In this document: piece after piece, positions 51,427-62,259 of the stretch
Numbering within the stretch: position 1 is the stretch's first letter
Layout: each line of letters starts with the position of its first letter
Made by a program: the position numbers and the translations under genes
DNA from: Leptospira sp. WS60.C2
Lineage (GTDB): Bacteria; Spirochaetota; Leptospiria; Leptospirales; Leptospiraceae
DNA length: 64,000 bases
NCBI RefSeq assembly: GCF_040833955.1
Contig: NZ_CP162133.1
Span: forward strand, 372,001-436,000
Direction: 5' to 3'
The notes under the pieces: model-generated
What the model was told of the DNA's origin: nothing
The model's database searches: none
Seen by the model: the letters and a program-made list of their open reading frames with translations, nothing else

Positions 51427-53981
51427 AAAAAATCTCTACGTCTACTTTTGTTTTCTTATTTGTTTCTCTTTCTCTTTCTGCATTACCGATTGATCTCACC
51501 AAAAATTGGTATGTTACCAAAGGGTTTGTCAAATCAGAAAATCCTGATCACAAAACATGGAAAACGTTAGAATCCCTACCCCTCGCGACAATTCTTCCAC
51601 AATTTGATTGGGAAATAGGGAAGCTTAGAAAGATCACAATGGCAAAATCCTTTTTGTTATCACCAACTGACTTTCAAAAGGTGGAAGACGATGCATTTAG
51701 TCTTCATTTACCATATGTCTCGAATTATTATGAAGTTTACATCAATGGGAAGCTGGTGACTTCTAATGGGAACATCAAAGAGGATTTTATCGAAAAAAGT
51801 GGATATAGACGCCACATACTTGTTAGACTCAAACGTAATCTTTTGAATGTCGGCCAAAATCAAATTCGCATTCTTGTCGCGGCAGAAGAAGGAGAAGAAC
51901 TCAACGTATACAAACTATTTAATGATTTTTCTGCAAACATTGATTTGGCGTCTGAACATTTGGTCATCCAAGATGAGTATGGAACATACATGTTGTTGTT
52001 TCTGTATTTTTTTGTCGGAATCTACCATGGATTGTTTTATTGGAAAAGAAGACAGGAATCGTATAATTTATATTATGCTTTGTTCTCTATCTTTTTAGCC
52101 ATTTATATGATTTTTCGTTCGCAAGGAGTCTATTCCTTGGGGCTTGATCCATTCACCCAAACAAAAATAGAATACTTTGTCGTGTTCTTGACACCTGTTT
52201 GGTTATTGTTGTTCACGGATTTATTTTTTAGGGCAAAGATCAGTATTGTTTCAAAAGTTTACTTTTTGTTTAGTTTGGTCCTATCAATTGTTCAGATTTT
52301 TGTGAATCGTGCCACTTCTGTCACCATACTCAGAGTTTGGCAGATGGCGGTTTTGGTATTTGGTGGGATTATTCTTTATCTCATTATCTCTGCTGTTCGT
52401 GCCAAAAGTAAAGACGCTAAGCGCTTGTTAATTGGTGTATTGTTTTTATTGGGAACCGGAACTTGGGATATCCTAGGTGCTTCTGGAATGTTACCTATTC
52501 AGAATCTCAACTTATTACGGTTTGGATTTTTAGTTTTTGTTTTGGGAATTGCAGTTGTACTGGCCAATCGATTTTTGCGAGTCCATAAGCAAGTTGAAGA
52601 GCTCAATTTGAGTTTAGAGAAAAAAGTAGAAGAGCGAACAAACGAATTACAGAACACCCTTACCAAAGTCCAAGAACTCAAAATCCAACAGGATGGTGAT
52701 TATTTTTTAACTTCATTATTACTTGATCCACTCAGCCAAACTAAGGTGGCTTCAACTCAGGTGGTTCTCCAATCCTATGTAAAACAAAAAAAGGAATTTG
52801 AGTTTCGAGGGAAAAAAAGAGAAATCGGTGGAGATATCATTATCAGTGATAACATCACGTTAAATGGAAAATCTTATCTTGTCTTCATTAACGGAGATGC
52901 CATGGGTAAGTCCATCCAAGGCGCTGGCGGAGCCTTAGTTCTAGGAGTTGTCTTTTTATCTTTTATCAAACGTACACAGATGATTTTAGAAAACCAAAAC
53001 AAATCTCCAGAACGTTGGATCAAAGAATGTTTTTATGAACTTCAAACTATTTTTGAGTCATTCGATGGTTCGATGTTAGTTTCTGTTGTCTTGGGTCTTG
53101 TGGAAGAAGATACTGGAGTTCTGTATTATCTGAATGCGGAACATCCCTGGACCGTTTTGTATCGTGATGGTATGGCTTCCTTTATCGAAGAAGAATTGGA
53201 ACTCAGAAAAATCGGAACGAAAGGTATGGAAGGCGATGTTCGAGTTCGAATTTTTCCATTAGAAACGGGAGATGTTTTATTTATTGGATCAGATGGTAGA
53301 GATGATTTAGTATTAGAGGAATCTGGTGATGGGAATCGCCTCATCAATGAAGATGAAACCAAGTTTTTAGAAGTGGTAAAGAAATCCAACGGGAATTTGG
53401 ATTCAATTGTTCAAAATTTATTGGATGTCGGCGGTTTTTCTGATGACCTAACACTCCTTCGGTTAGAATGGCTTGGCTCTTTCAAACGTGTCTCCAAGGA
53501 TACTTTATCCAATTTGTCGTCTGATGATTATTTATATACCAAAATCAAATCCTTATTGGAACTTGGGAACGGCGAAGAAGCCTTTCAAAATATTGAATCT
53601 TTATTATCAAACGAATCATTAAATGATGATGTTCGAATCAATCTGATACGCGAAAAGTCTCGTATTTCCTTACTCTTAAAAAAATTTGATGTGGCAGTGG
53701 AATCTCTGGAGTCCATCTTTCCCTTTTTTGTTACGGACAATGAGATTTTGTTACAACTGAGTTTTGCGTATCGAAAATCAAAAAACTTTAAGAAGGCGAT
53801 TGAAATTGGAGAACGACTTCGGGCAAGGGATCCAAGGCACATTCGCAACCTAATCAATTTAGTGGAATGTTATCGATTGATTGGAAATTTAGAACGAGCC
53901 AAAAAGATTTTTTATCGATTATTAATGATTGCTCCTGACCACCCTCAAGTAAATAAACTAAGAGAAACCAATGGATTTTAA
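51423..53981 (+). CDS. 7TMR-DISM sensor with SpoIIE/PP2C phosphatase and C-terminal TPRs
   Basis: 852 residues. Signal peptide (MKKISTSTFVFLFVSLSLSA); a periplasmic beta-sandwich (about 25-180, LPYVSNYYEVYINGKLV); seven membrane helices (about 190-390); a coiled coil (LEKKVEERTNELQNTL, about 398-425); a SpoIIE-type Ser/Thr phosphatase (about 440-680: GGDIIISDNI, INGDAMGKSIQGAGGALV, LYYLNAEHPWTVLY, LFIGSDGRDDL, GGFSDDLTLLRLEW); and TPR-like helices (about 700-850). Converts an external ligand signal into dephosphorylation, perhaps of an anti-sigma antagonist. Co-translated with ppx upstream; overlaps the MFS gene by 11 bp. Confidence 0.88.
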   Translation: MKKISTSTFVFLFVSLSLSALPIDLTKNWYVTKGFVKSENPDHKTWKTLESLPLATILPQFDWEIGKLRKITMAKSFLLSPTDFQKVEDDAFSLHLPYVSNYYEVYINGKLVTSNGNIKEDFIEKSGYRRHILVRLKRNLLNVGQNQIRILVAAEEGEELNVYKLFNDFSANIDLASEHLVIQDEYGTYMLLFLYFFVGIYHGLFYWKRRQESYNLYYALFSIFLAIYMIFRSQGVYSLGLDPFTQTKIEYFVVFLTPVWLLLFTDLFFRAKISIVSKVYFLFSLVLSIVQIFVNRATSVTILRVWQMAVLVFGGIILYLIISAVRAKSKDAKRLLIGVLFLLGTGTWDILGASGMLPIQNLNLLRFGFLVFVLGIAVVLANRFLRVHKQVEELNLSLEKKVEERTNELQNTLTKVQELKIQQDGDYFLTSLLLDPLSQTKVASTQVVLQSYVKQKKEFEFRGKKREIGGDIIISDNITLNGKSYLVFINGDAMGKSIQGAGGALVLGVVFLSFIKRTQMILENQNKSPERWIKECFYELQTIFESFDGSMLVSVVLGLVEEDTGVLYYLNAEHPWTVLYRDGMASFIEEELELRKIGTKGMEGDVRVRIFPLETGDVLFIGSDGRDDLVLEESGDGNRLINEDETKFLEVVKKSNGNLDSIVQNLLDVGGFSDDLTLLRLEWLGSFKRVSKDTLSNLSSDDYLYTKIKSLLELGNGEEAFQNIESLLSNESLNDDVRINLIREKSRISLLLKKFDVAVESLESIFPFFVTDNEILLQLSFAYRKSKNFKKAIEIGERLRARDPRHIRNLINLVECYRLIGNLERAKKIFYRLLMIAPDHPQVNKLRETNGF

Positions 53982-55182
53982 ATTTACACCCTATCATGTC
54001 TTTGTTGTCGGGCTACTTGCCTTTTTGCAATTTACAGTAGTTCTCGATTTTATGATTTTATCACCACTTGGTGTTCTCGTCATGAGTGAATTACAAATCC
54101 CAACAGAGAAATTCGGATATGTGGTTTCTGCCTATGCTTTTAGTGCGGGGGTCTCTGGTCTGTTCGCTGCTGGCTTTGCAGACCGATTTGATCGAAAAAA
54201 ACTTCTTTTGTTTTTTTATACGGGTTTTGTCATCGCTACTTTTCTTTGTGGCATTGCCATACGGTATGAGTTTTTATTATTTGTCAGAATCTTAACAGGG
54301 ATGTTTGCGGGAGTTTTATCTTCCATTTCGTTTGCGATTGTTGCTGATTTGTTTCCACTACAAGTTCGAGGTAGGGTCATGGGTTTTATCATGACTGCTT
54401 TTGCCGCAAGCCAAGTGTTTGGACTTCCGATCGGAATATACATTTCTAATCTATGGGGATGGCAGTCTCCTTTTCTTTTGATCGCTGGTGTCAGCGGACT
54501 TGTTGGGTTTGCGATTTTCTTTTTCTTAAAACCAGTGACAAAACATTTAGATAACAAAACAGATCGAAAAGCCTTTCACCATTTATTTGCCACACTCACA
54601 GAGTCAAAATACCTTCCATCGTTTGTAGCAACCACCTTACTAGCAACAGGTGGATTTATGCTGATGCCTTTTGGATCTGCTTTTTCAGTTCACAACTTGG
54701 GGATGCGTTTGGAAGATTTACCTTTGATTTATATGGTGACGGGTTTGGTTTCGATGATCGGTGGGCCTGTCATGGGAAGACTCAGTGATTCGATTGGAAA
54801 GTACAATATGTTTTTCTTTGCCTCATCGACTGCGGCGATTGTCATCGTTTATTTTACAAGACTCGGAGTGACTCCGCTACCCACAGTGATCTTCATTAAT
54901 TCTCTTTTATTTGTCTTCATTGCTGCGAGGATGATTTCTGCGAATGCACTCAATTCAGCTGTTCCTGAACTACACGATCGGGGTGCCTTTATGGCGATCA
55001 GTTCCTCCATCCAACAAATTTCTGGTGGGATTGCTGCTAGTGTCGCAGGGCTCATAGTGATCCAAACTCCGAATGGGTATTTGGAGCGATATGAAGTGTT
55101 AGGTTATGTGGTGGCGACAGCGATAGTCTGTACAATTCTAATCATGTACAAAGTGAATGAAATGATTTCAGAAAAGAAATAA
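53971..55182 (+). CDS. MFS transporter (drug:H+ antiporter-like)
   Basis: 403 residues, 12 predicted helices. Motif A-like loop GLFAAGFADRFDRKKLLL between helices 2 and 3, PRG-less helix 5 with QVFGLPIGIYISNLWGWQSPF, and a second-half motif GGPVMGRLSDSIGKYN. Resembles the AraJ/Bcr-type exporters. Starts inside the end of the phosphatase gene, so expression is linked. Substrate unknown. Confidence 0.85.
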   Translation: MDFKFTPYHVFVVGLLAFLQFTVVLDFMILSPLGVLVMSELQIPTEKFGYVVSAYAFSAGVSGLFAAGFADRFDRKKLLLFFYTGFVIATFLCGIAIRYEFLLFVRILTGMFAGVLSSISFAIVADLFPLQVRGRVMGFIMTAFAASQVFGLPIGIYISNLWGWQSPFLLIAGVSGLVGFAIFFFLKPVTKHLDNKTDRKAFHHLFATLTESKYLPSFVATTLLATGGFMLMPFGSAFSVHNLGMRLEDLPLIYMVTGLVSMIGGPVMGRLSDSIGKYNMFFFASSTAAIVIVYFTRLGVTPLPTVIFINSLLFVFIAARMISANALNSAVPELHDRGAFMAISSSIQQISGGIAASVAGLIVIQTPNGYLERYEVLGYVVATAIVCTILIMYKVNEMISEKK

Positions 55183-55205
55183 AAGGATGATACAGTAAAC
55201 TCGTA

Positions 55206-55240
55206 ACCCAAGGAGACACAATCCTCCAAGGGTTTTGAAT
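55206..55240. terminator. Stem-loop between converging MFS and pepA genes
   Basis: AACCC-AA-GGAG and CTCC-AA-GGGTT pair with a two-base internal mismatch, followed by TTTTG. Could end transcription from the plus strand. Confidence 0.4.
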
Positions 55241-55266
55241 TTCCGACGAGAGAAATTAGGATTGGT

Positions 55267-56751
55267 TTATTTGTTCGCCAATTCCTTTGCAAGATCCACT
55301 AACAGACGCACACCATAACCAGTGGGTCCATGGAATTGGGTTCCCGATTTTTTCTTTCTCCAAGCCGCGCCAGCAATGTCGATATGAGCCCAATTGATGG
55401 ATTCATCTACGAACTTAGAAAGGAATACACCGGCGGAAATCGTACCTGCCCCTTTTCCACCACCAGTGATGTTTTTGAGATCTGCGATGTCTGACTTTAA
55501 GTCTTCCCCGTATTCTTCCCAAAGAGGGAGTTCCCAAACTCGATCATCCGAAGCCTCCGAAGCGTTGAAAAGTGCTTCTCTAAGTGGGTCGGAATTGGTG
55601 AGGATGGCGGCTGCTTCATGTCCAAGGGCAATGATTACCGCACCGGTAAGCGTTGCCAAGTCAACCATATAGTCTGGTTTGTAGTTTTTAGATACATAGG
55701 ACAAAACATCACCTAACACAAGTCTACCTTCGGCATCAGTGTTTTGCACTTCTACAGTCGTTCCATTATAAGCAGTATACACATCACCAGGTTTGATTGC
55801 TTTTCCATCAGGCATGTTTTCTGCAACACCAATGGCTGCGATGATATGAATTGGAATTTCTAAAGCGGCAATGGCACCGATGGCATGAATGGTGGCTGCT
55901 GCACCACACATATCATATTTCATTTCGTGCATTTCACCTGGTGGTTTTAACGAAATTCCTCCCGTATCAAAGGTTAATCCTTTTCCAACAATCGCAAATT
56001 TCTTTTTGGCTTTTGCCGGTTTGTATTCCAAAATCACCATTTTCCCTTCGAGCTCAGAGCCGCGAGAAACAGCGAGGATTCCACCCAGGCCTTCTTTTTT
56101 GAGTTGTGCTTCGTCCCATACTTTCACCGAGAGTTTGTATTCTTTTGCAATTTCTTTAGCTCTGGAAACGAAGTCGTTAGGTGTAAAGTAATTTGCAGGC
56201 AAGTGGGCAATGTGACGGGCACCATTGACGTGTTTTGCGACGATTTTACTTTTCGAAAGTCCTTGTTCTGCTAAATCGTGTGCAGTTTTATCTTCAAACT
56301 TTAAGAAAACAGCACCCACTTTCTTTTTCTCTTTGTCTTTCTTTTTGGTTTGCAAAACAGAAACTGGATAACTTCCAATGAAGAGAGTGTTCGCAATTTG
56401 ATAGGCAATTCGATCTGCAGAAAACTTTTTGGAAAGAGCTTTGGAAATATGGATTTCCAATCCCATCCCATCATAATTTAGAATTTTTTCCCCATATTTG
56501 AAAAAATGAGAAATGAATTTTCGGAAGTTTAATTTTTCCTTTTCACCTAATCCGAGATAAATGGTGTGACTTACTTCGTCTCTAAATTCTTTTCCAAGTT
56601 CTCCAGAGAATACTTTGGTTTCAATTTGTACTGGGAATTTTTTGCCAAGTTCCTCTTTCACATCTTCTTGGAAAATTGGAATGAGTTTATAAAAAGAACC
56701 AGACTTAAACTGACCGATTTGGATTTGGAGTGGAGAGATTTCGATTTTCAT
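55267..56751 (-). CDS. pepA: Leucyl aminopeptidase (M17)
   Basis: 494 residues. C-terminal catalytic domain with [17 protein letters not shown] (metal and catalytic Lys), [15 protein letters not shown], and the M17 signature [14 protein letters not shown]; ends [11 protein letters not shown]...[12 protein letters not shown]. Removes N-terminal residues from peptides using two metal ions, normally as a cytoplasmic hexamer. The N-terminal domain is divergent, as usual. Overlaps bcp by ATGA (56748-56751). Confidence 0.93.
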   Translation of the reverse strand: MKIEISPLQIQIGQFKSGSFYKLIPIFQEDVKEELGKKFPVQIETKVFSGELGKEFRDEVSHTIYLGLGEKEKLNFRKFISHFFKYGEKILNYDGMGLEIHISKALSKKFSADRIAYQIANTLFIGSYPVSVLQTKKKDKEKKKVGAVFLKFEDKTAHDLAEQGLSKSKIVAKHVNGARHIAHLPANYFTPNDFVSRAKEIAKEYKLSVKVWDEAQLKKEGLGGILAVSRGSELEGKMVILEYKPAKAKKKFAIVGKGLTFDTGGISLKPPGEMHEMKYDMCGAAATIHAIGAIAALEIPIHIIAAIGVAENMPDGKAIKPGDVYTAYNGTTVEVQNTDAEGRLVLGDVLSYVSKNYKPDYMVDLATLTGAVIIALGHEAAAILTNSDPLREALFNASEASDDRVWELPLWEEYGEDLKSDIADLKNITGGGKGAGTISAGVFLSKFVDESINWAHIDIAGAAWRKKKSGTQFHGPTGYGVRLLVDLAKELANK

Positions 56752-57221
56752 TTCCCTGAGATTTCCTGAATGTCTTTGATGATTTCATCAACGTGTCCTT
56801 TTACCTTCACGCTGTCATAGATTTTTTTGATTTTGAGAGAACTATCGAGTAGGAAGGTCGAACGCACAATGCCCATTCCTTTTCGGCCCATGAATACTTT
56901 TTCACGCCACACACCGAATGATTCACAAATTTCCCCCGATTCATCCGAAATCAGATCAAAATTGAGTTCTTGTTTTTCTATAAATTTGGTGTGAGACTTA
57001 GGATTGTCTTTTGAGATTCCAACAACGTTGTAACCTAATTTTTTCAGCCGAGCAAAGTTGTCTCGAAAGTCACATGCCTCGGTTGTGCAACCGGGTGTCA
57101 TATCTTTGGGATAAAAATAGACAACAATGCCATTTTTTCCAACTAAATCTGCGAGTTTAACCGCTTCTCCGTTTTGGTTGACACTTTTAAAATTGGGGGC
57201 TTTTTTTTCTACTTCCAACAT
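56748..57221 (-). CDS. bcp: Peroxiredoxin Bcp/PrxQ
   Basis: 157 residues from ATG 57221, chosen because AGGAGA lies 7 nt upstream; the upstream frame to 57257 has no such site. Peroxidatic Cys in [20 protein letters not shown], resolving Cys five residues later, then [22 protein letters not shown] and [13 protein letters not shown]. Reduces peroxides with thioredoxin. First gene of the bcp-pepA pair. Confidence 0.92.
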   Translation of the reverse strand: MLEVEKKAPNFKSVNQNGEAVKLADLVGKNGIVVYFYPKDMTPGCTTEACDFRDNFARLKKLGYNVVGISKDNPKSHTKFIEKQELNFDLISDESGEICESFGVWREKVFMGRKGMGIVRSTFLLDSSLKIKKIYDSVKVKGHVDEIIKDIQEISGK

Positions 57222-57299
57222 AGATTTCTCTCCTGGTAAATTCATTCTTTTAGACAATTTTCAGTTGTCAATTTCGGAAAATGGTTCGATACTTTTGGT

Positions 57300-57701
57300 A
57301 TGGACTCCAAGGAAAGAGCACAACTCATTCGTGAAGGAAACACCGCGTTCAACTCTGGTGATATCCGAAAAGCACGTGAACTCTTCCTGAGAACAGACTA
57401 CAAAGATGGTCTTATCCGATTGGGTGATCATTTTATGTATGATCGTAAACTACCCATGTTGGCATTCGGATACTACAAAAAAGCAGGACGACAAGATAAG
57501 GTGGATGAAATCTACCAACGAATGATCTATGCATTGTCCGTCTGGTTGGGTCGTGATAAGTGGAAACTACCGACATATGCCAACCAGTCGAATGAAGGAT
57601 CTTCTGCCAGTGAAGAACGGTCATCTCTCAATCCTGATGATTTTAGAGTGCATCCTATTTTAAAAGCAAAAGCTCTCGAAATCCTTTCTTCCAAACACTA
57701 A
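57300..57701 (+). CDS. Conserved hypothetical protein, TPR-like helices
   Basis: 133 residues: GNTAFNSGDIRKARELFLRTDYKDGLIRLGDHFMYD and FGYYKKAGRQDKVDEIYQRM read as one and a half TPR-like hairpins, then a flexible Ser-rich stretch. Not named; it looks like a protein conserved in leptospires. Starts 78 bp from bcp on the opposite strand and lies 28 bp before the antiporter gene. Confidence 0.6.
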   Translation: MDSKERAQLIREGNTAFNSGDIRKARELFLRTDYKDGLIRLGDHFMYDRKLPMLAFGYYKKAGRQDKVDEIYQRMIYALSVWLGRDKWKLPTYANQSNEGSSASEERSSLNPDDFRVHPILKAKALEILSSKH

Positions 57702-57729
57702 TGGGTTTGGATTCGTCTAAGGACTAAAC

Positions 57730-59202
57730 ATGATCGATAGTTTTACCTTACAAGCACTCATTATTTCAACACTCATTATTTTTTCGATTCTATCAAGTAA
57801 GCTATTTTTCCGTTTCGGATTCCCAATACTACTCATCTTTTTAACCTTTGGTATGTTAGCTGGTGCAGATGGTCCTGGAGGCATCGACTTTAGTGATTAT
57901 GGTTTGGCTCAGTCGATTGGTATCTTTGCTCTTATCTATATATTGTTTTTAGGTGGTTTGGAAAGCGAGTGGGATAGTTTAAAAGATTTTTTAGCTGTTG
58001 GCATTCGACTTTCTGTGATCGGAACGATTTTAACAGCTCTCATTCTGGGCGTCCTCATACATCTTCTATTCCCTGTACTTGGTTTTATGGAGTCGTTTTT
58101 ACTTGGTTCCATCGTAAGTGCAACGGATGCTGCCTCTGTTTTTAATATTTTTAAAACAGGATCCTCTGATCTTCCTGTCCATCTAAAGAAGATCATCGAA
58201 TTTGAATCTGGCTCTAATGATGCTGTGGGTGTTCTCCTTACTACCATTTTTATGAACCTCATCACTGCCGATGCTAGTTTTAGTGGGTTTCACTTCTTTC
58301 GTTTTTTCGTGATGCAAGTGTTAGTTGGTGCAATGATGGGATACAGTATGGGAATTCTCATATTGTATCTTATGAATTCCGTTAAACTTGGGTATGACGG
58401 TCTTTATTTGGTATTTATCACCGCATCCGTTCCTTTCATTTATGCTGTTACCACTGTTTTTCAAGGGAATGGATTTTTGTCAGTGTACATTGCGGGGATC
58501 ATCGTCGGTCGAAACAAATTCATTCATAAAAAGTCCATCTTTCGTTTTTTGAATGGATATGTATGGATCTTACAGATAAGTATGTTCCTTTGTTTTGGTT
58601 TGCTTGTGTATCCTACAAGAATGGCGAATATTTGGGTGCCAGGTCTTCTCATTGGGGTTTTGTTGATTGTATTTGCAAGACCAGTGGCAGTTTTTATCTC
58701 CCTTTTCAAAGTGAACTTACCAGTCAAAGAGAAGTTATTTATCTCTTGGGTTGGTTTAAGAGGCGCATCACCCATCATTCTTGCCACATTTCCCATCGCT
58801 CAAGGTCTTGTTTGGGGAGACTTGCTCTTTCATATTGTTTTCTTTGTGGTTTTGGTTTCTCTTCTCATCCAAGGTTCTCTGATTCCGAGAGTGGCACAGT
58901 GGCTCGAGATTTTGAAAGTCGATCCAGATCGAAAGATCTATCGACCTACCGATTTTGATAACATCGAGTTCCCGGGGATGACCTTACAAGAGTTAATCGT
59001 TCCCTATAATTCAAGCGTTGTTGATAAGGCGTTGTTTGAAATCAAATTGCCTGAGCAGTCTCATATCCTTCTCATTGCTCGTGGAGAACAATTCCTCATT
59101 CCATCAGGAAACACACAGGTTAGAGGTGGAGACGTGGTTTGGGTATTGGCCAAAGACGATGTAATGCCGATTATCGGTAAAACATTTATGTCGATTGCTT
59201 AA
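57730..59202 (+). CDS. K+/H+ (Na+/H+) antiporter, CPA1 NhaP2-type with TrkA_C domain
   Basis: 490 residues. Twelve to thirteen membrane helices with CPA motifs FGMLAGADGPGGI, GGLESEW, GSIVSATDAASVF and FESGSNDAVGVLL (ion-binding Asp). C-terminal TrkA_C-like domain (about 405-490: LQELIVPYNSSVVDKALFEIKLPEQSHILLI, GGDVVWVLAKDD) as a cytoplasmic regulator. Likely K+ or Na+ efflux coupled to H+ for pH and volume control. Confidence 0.9.
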   Translation: MIDSFTLQALIISTLIIFSILSSKLFFRFGFPILLIFLTFGMLAGADGPGGIDFSDYGLAQSIGIFALIYILFLGGLESEWDSLKDFLAVGIRLSVIGTILTALILGVLIHLLFPVLGFMESFLLGSIVSATDAASVFNIFKTGSSDLPVHLKKIIEFESGSNDAVGVLLTTIFMNLITADASFSGFHFFRFFVMQVLVGAMMGYSMGILILYLMNSVKLGYDGLYLVFITASVPFIYAVTTVFQGNGFLSVYIAGIIVGRNKFIHKKSIFRFLNGYVWILQISMFLCFGLLVYPTRMANIWVPGLLIGVLLIVFARPVAVFISLFKVNLPVKEKLFISWVGLRGASPIILATFPIAQGLVWGDLLFHIVFFVVLVSLLIQGSLIPRVAQWLEILKVDPDRKIYRPTDFDNIEFPGMTLQELIVPYNSSVVDKALFEIKLPEQSHILLIARGEQFLIPSGNTQVRGGDVVWVLAKDDVMPIIGKTFMSIA

Positions 59203-59229
59203 TCTGTCTCTAGTTTATTACTTTAACAT

Positions 59230-60603
59230 CTAAACTTTTTTAGCAGATTTCATTTTTTGATCTAAACGAAATCCGTAGTAAACTGGAAGTGCGATGAGGG
59301 TGATCATCAGTCCCCATGAAGCGGTAACAGGTTTTTCCACAAATAAAATGACCATCACGGCAATATTGGCAATGATATACAGGAAAATGGGAAGAGGATA
59401 GAACGGAATTTTATAATCCGATTTCATTCCCATCGTTTCAAACCGAAACGGTGTTGCTGCCGTTAGGCATGACAAAATTAAAATCGAACATGTAATCATA
59501 TATAGTAAGGCTTCGATTTCCTTCACAAACAAAAAGAGAATCGCAACAAATGCCTGAAAGAAAATGGAAACATAAGGACTATGCCATTTTGGATGGACTT
59601 TGGAAAAAGAAGGCAAAAACACACCGTCTCTTGCCATTGCAAAATAAACCCTACTTCCCCCTATGAGAATGGCAGACATCGATCCCAAAATCACCCATGC
59701 TATAAAACTTGTCGTTAAGATTGAATAGTTGACTCCGAATAACTTTTGAAAGGCGATTGCGCCAATTCCATCTTGGCCCGCTAATTCTTCTATGGGAGCT
59801 GAGATCACAAACAGTAAATTGATGGCGAAGTAAAGGCCTGCGACAAGAAAACAAGCTGTGATGGCAGATCGTACAATTGTTTTTTCCGGATTTTTGACTT
59901 CTTCCGCAATGTAAGTGATCATATTCCAACCAAGATAAGAAAATGATACCGGAACAATACCGATGAGCACTTTAGAATAAAAGGATAACTCCATCAAGTT
60001 GGGAAAAGGAGAGTTCCATAGGTAATTCCAATTGGTGGAACCAATGGAAAATCCAAGTGCCAAAAATAAAAGCAGTCCTGTAATTTTTAAGACAGCAAAA
60101 ACATTTTGAACACGAACTGCAGACTTGATTCCAAAATAATTCAATCCACTAAAAAACAAAATGGGTAAAATTCCAATGATGGTAACGGAACTCACTTGTA
60201 AATCAAGACCTAAGAGAGTATAGGTGGTTGATTCGAAATAAGGAAGATTAGGAAATAAAATTTGAACATACTTTCCAAACGCTAAAGCAAGAACCGAAAC
60301 ACAGGCAGAAAAGTTTGTAAGAAGAGAGGACCAACCACTCATAAACGCAATGGCTGGTGAGTATGCTACTTTGAGGTATACATAATCTCCACCTGCAAAC
60401 GGAAGAAGTCTTGCCGCGTAGGCATATGTGATAGAACCGGAAAGGGCAAGTAATCCGCCCACCATCCAACAAAATAGTACAATCCAGAGGTTACCGGTTT
60501 CTTTAATTAAATATCCAGATGTGAAAAAAATCCCCGATCCCACCATGGAAGAGAATAAAACGGAGATGGAATCAAAAGTATTTAGGCTACGTTTTAATTC
60601 CAA
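59230..60603 (-). CDS. APC-family amino-acid permease
   Basis: 457 residues, 12 helices. APC features: VLFSSMVGSGIFFTSGYLI in helix 1, AYAARLLPFAGGDYVYLKVAYSPAIAFMSGW, and VSFSYLGWNMITYIAEEVKNPEKTI, then GSRVYFAMARDGVFLPSFSKVHP. Similar to LAT/AdiC-like exchangers. Start is TTG at 60603, which directly follows the stop of the upstream gene (TAA-TTG), implying coupled translation. Confidence 0.88.
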   Translation of the reverse strand: MELKRSLNTFDSISVLFSSMVGSGIFFTSGYLIKETGNLWIVLFCWMVGGLLALSGSITYAYAARLLPFAGGDYVYLKVAYSPAIAFMSGWSSLLTNFSACVSVLALAFGKYVQILFPNLPYFESTTYTLLGLDLQVSSVTIIGILPILFFSGLNYFGIKSAVRVQNVFAVLKITGLLLFLALGFSIGSTNWNYLWNSPFPNLMELSFYSKVLIGIVPVSFSYLGWNMITYIAEEVKNPEKTIVRSAITACFLVAGLYFAINLLFVISAPIEELAGQDGIGAIAFQKLFGVNYSILTTSFIAWVILGSMSAILIGGSRVYFAMARDGVFLPSFSKVHPKWHSPYVSIFFQAFVAILFLFVKEIEALLYMITCSILILSCLTAATPFRFETMGMKSDYKIPFYPLPIFLYIIANIAVMVILFVEKPVTASWGLMITLIALPVYYGFRLDQKMKSAKKV

Positions 60604-61119
60604 TTAACCGCCGAGGAGACGTTTTACCATAGTTTCAGAAATTGGTTTCATGGAAGCAGTAGAGACGGATCCTACTTTTCCCTTAAACTCTTCTGGGTTT
60701 AACATCATACCAAGTGAAAAAATATTTTCACTTTCCACTTCTTTTTTCCTAAGTTCTGCAAGAAGACCTGAAACAGTTCCTTTACTTGCTTCCAAAATTT
60801 CAGGTTTGGATTTGGTTCCTTCACCTAACTCTGGAAAGAGTGGTTCCCCTTCAAACAAAAGTTCTTTGAGTTTGTTTTCTTCTTGGGTATTGTCTTCCAA
60901 TAGTCCAATGCGTGATTGTTCCTTCGAAAGTTGTTTTTGTAATTCTGTGAGACGTGATTGGATATTGTGGTACTGGACAGGAAGGCTTACCACAAAGTCA
61001 GATTTTTCATCTGGCTTTTGGATTTGGTTTCCTGCTTTTCCAGGGACATCTTTAGTGTCCTTTTTATCCTGAATTAACTTTTCGGCTGAGTTGAGGAGAC
61101 GATTGAGACGAACATCCAT
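60604..61119 (-). CDS. Hypothetical coiled-coil protein upstream of the permease
   Basis: 171 residues, ribosome site GGAAGG before the ATG. Heptad-like middle (IQSRLTELQKQLSKEQSRIGLLEDNTQEENKL), charged, without signal peptide. No family recognised. Its stop touches the permease start; a role in the same process or a scaffold is possible but unproven. Confidence 0.6.
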   Translation of the reverse strand: MDVRLNRLLNSAEKLIQDKKDTKDVPGKAGNQIQKPDEKSDFVVSLPVQYHNIQSRLTELQKQLSKEQSRIGLLEDNTQEENKLKELLFEGEPLFPELGEGTKSKPEILEASKGTVSGLLAELRKKEVESENIFSLGMMLNPEEFKGKVGSVSTASMKPISETMVKRLLGG

Positions 61120-61293
61120 GTCCTACCTTCCTTGGTAAAGGCCTTATGTCTCGGCGGTGCCTGGACACAAATCCTGTGACTACCTGTCTAATTTTCGGCT
61201 GACCCGTACAAGGAAAATAAACTTTTTCAAAAAAAAAGTAAAGAATTATTAAAGTTGACTGCGGTTTTTGCAAGGTTTTCTTAGTGGGAGTTT

Positions 61294-62259
61294 ATGGAAA
61301 GAAACCAATTTCTTCTCTTTCTCTCCTTTTTGTTCTCCACCATCGCTACAATTCTCGGAATTGCGATCCTTGTCTCAGGTTCAAGCCTTGCTCGTTACTC
61401 GAGTGGGACCGGTGGAAGTCTTTTCCAAGCAAGCGAAATCGGGGCTGTGGTCATTCCCATCGTCGGGGAAATCCATTCGGGTGAATCCACATTTGATTCC
61501 ACTGGTGCTGATACTGTTTTACGCCAATTACGTGATTTGGAAGAAGATGGAAACATCAAAGGAATCCTCCTTGAGATTAATTCCCCTGGCGGAACCGTAG
61601 CTGCTTCCCAAGAGATTTTTAATGAACTTCTTCATTTGCGAAAAACTAAAAAGATCGTGGTGAGCATGAAGGATGTTGCGGCTTCTGGTGGGTATTACAT
61701 CGCAGCAGGTTCCGATTATATCTTTGCTGAAAATGGAACCATCACAGGATCCATCGGTGTCATTTCGTTTGCTCCGAATGTAAAAGGATTACTCGATCGT
61801 TATGGTGTGGGAGTTCGGACATACAAAGCGGGAAAATACAAAGATATGTATTCTCCGTTTCGTGATTCCACAAACGAAGAAGATGATATGATTGGAAAAC
61901 AGCTCCAAGACACCTATCGTAAGTTCGTCGAAGATGTTGCCAAAGGTCGCAACAAAACGGTAAAATCAATTGAAGAGTTGGCAGAAGGAAAAATTTATTC
62001 TGGGGAAGATGCCTTCCGTAACAAGTTGGTAGATGATATTGGTGGTAGAAGGGAAGCACATAAAAAACTATCTGAGCTATGCCAATATGATGGTCTTATT
62101 CCCCTCTTTGAAGAAGAATATTCACCGTTCGAAAGAATGATCCGTTCATTGGGAGTGAAATTTTTGGGGGAAGGGTCGCAGACGGCAAAAATTCGTTCTC
62201 TCTTACAATCACAAGTTCTAGTGATCCTTCCAACGGCACTTGGGAAATTGATGTTATGA
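61294..62259 (+). CDS. sppA: Signal peptide peptidase SppA (single-domain, S49)
   Basis: 321 residues: one N-terminal membrane helix ([18 protein letters not shown]), then an S49 peptidase domain. [18 protein letters not shown], catalytic Ser in [23 protein letters not shown], and general-base Lys in [16 protein letters not shown]. Degrades cleaved signal peptides in the membrane. Overlaps the downstream gene by ATGA (62256-62259). Confidence 0.92.
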   Translation: MERNQFLLFLSFLFSTIATILGIAILVSGSSLARYSSGTGGSLFQASEIGAVVIPIVGEIHSGESTFDSTGADTVLRQLRDLEEDGNIKGILLEINSPGGTVAASQEIFNELLHLRKTKKIVVSMKDVAASGGYYIAAGSDYIFAENGTITGSIGVISFAPNVKGLLDRYGVGVRTYKAGKYKDMYSPFRDSTNEEDDMIGKQLQDTYRKFVEDVAKGRNKTVKSIEELAEGKIYSGEDAFRNKLVDDIGGRREAHKKLSELCQYDGLIPLFEEEYSPFERMIRSLGVKFLGEGSQTAKIRSLLQSQVLVILPTALGKLML

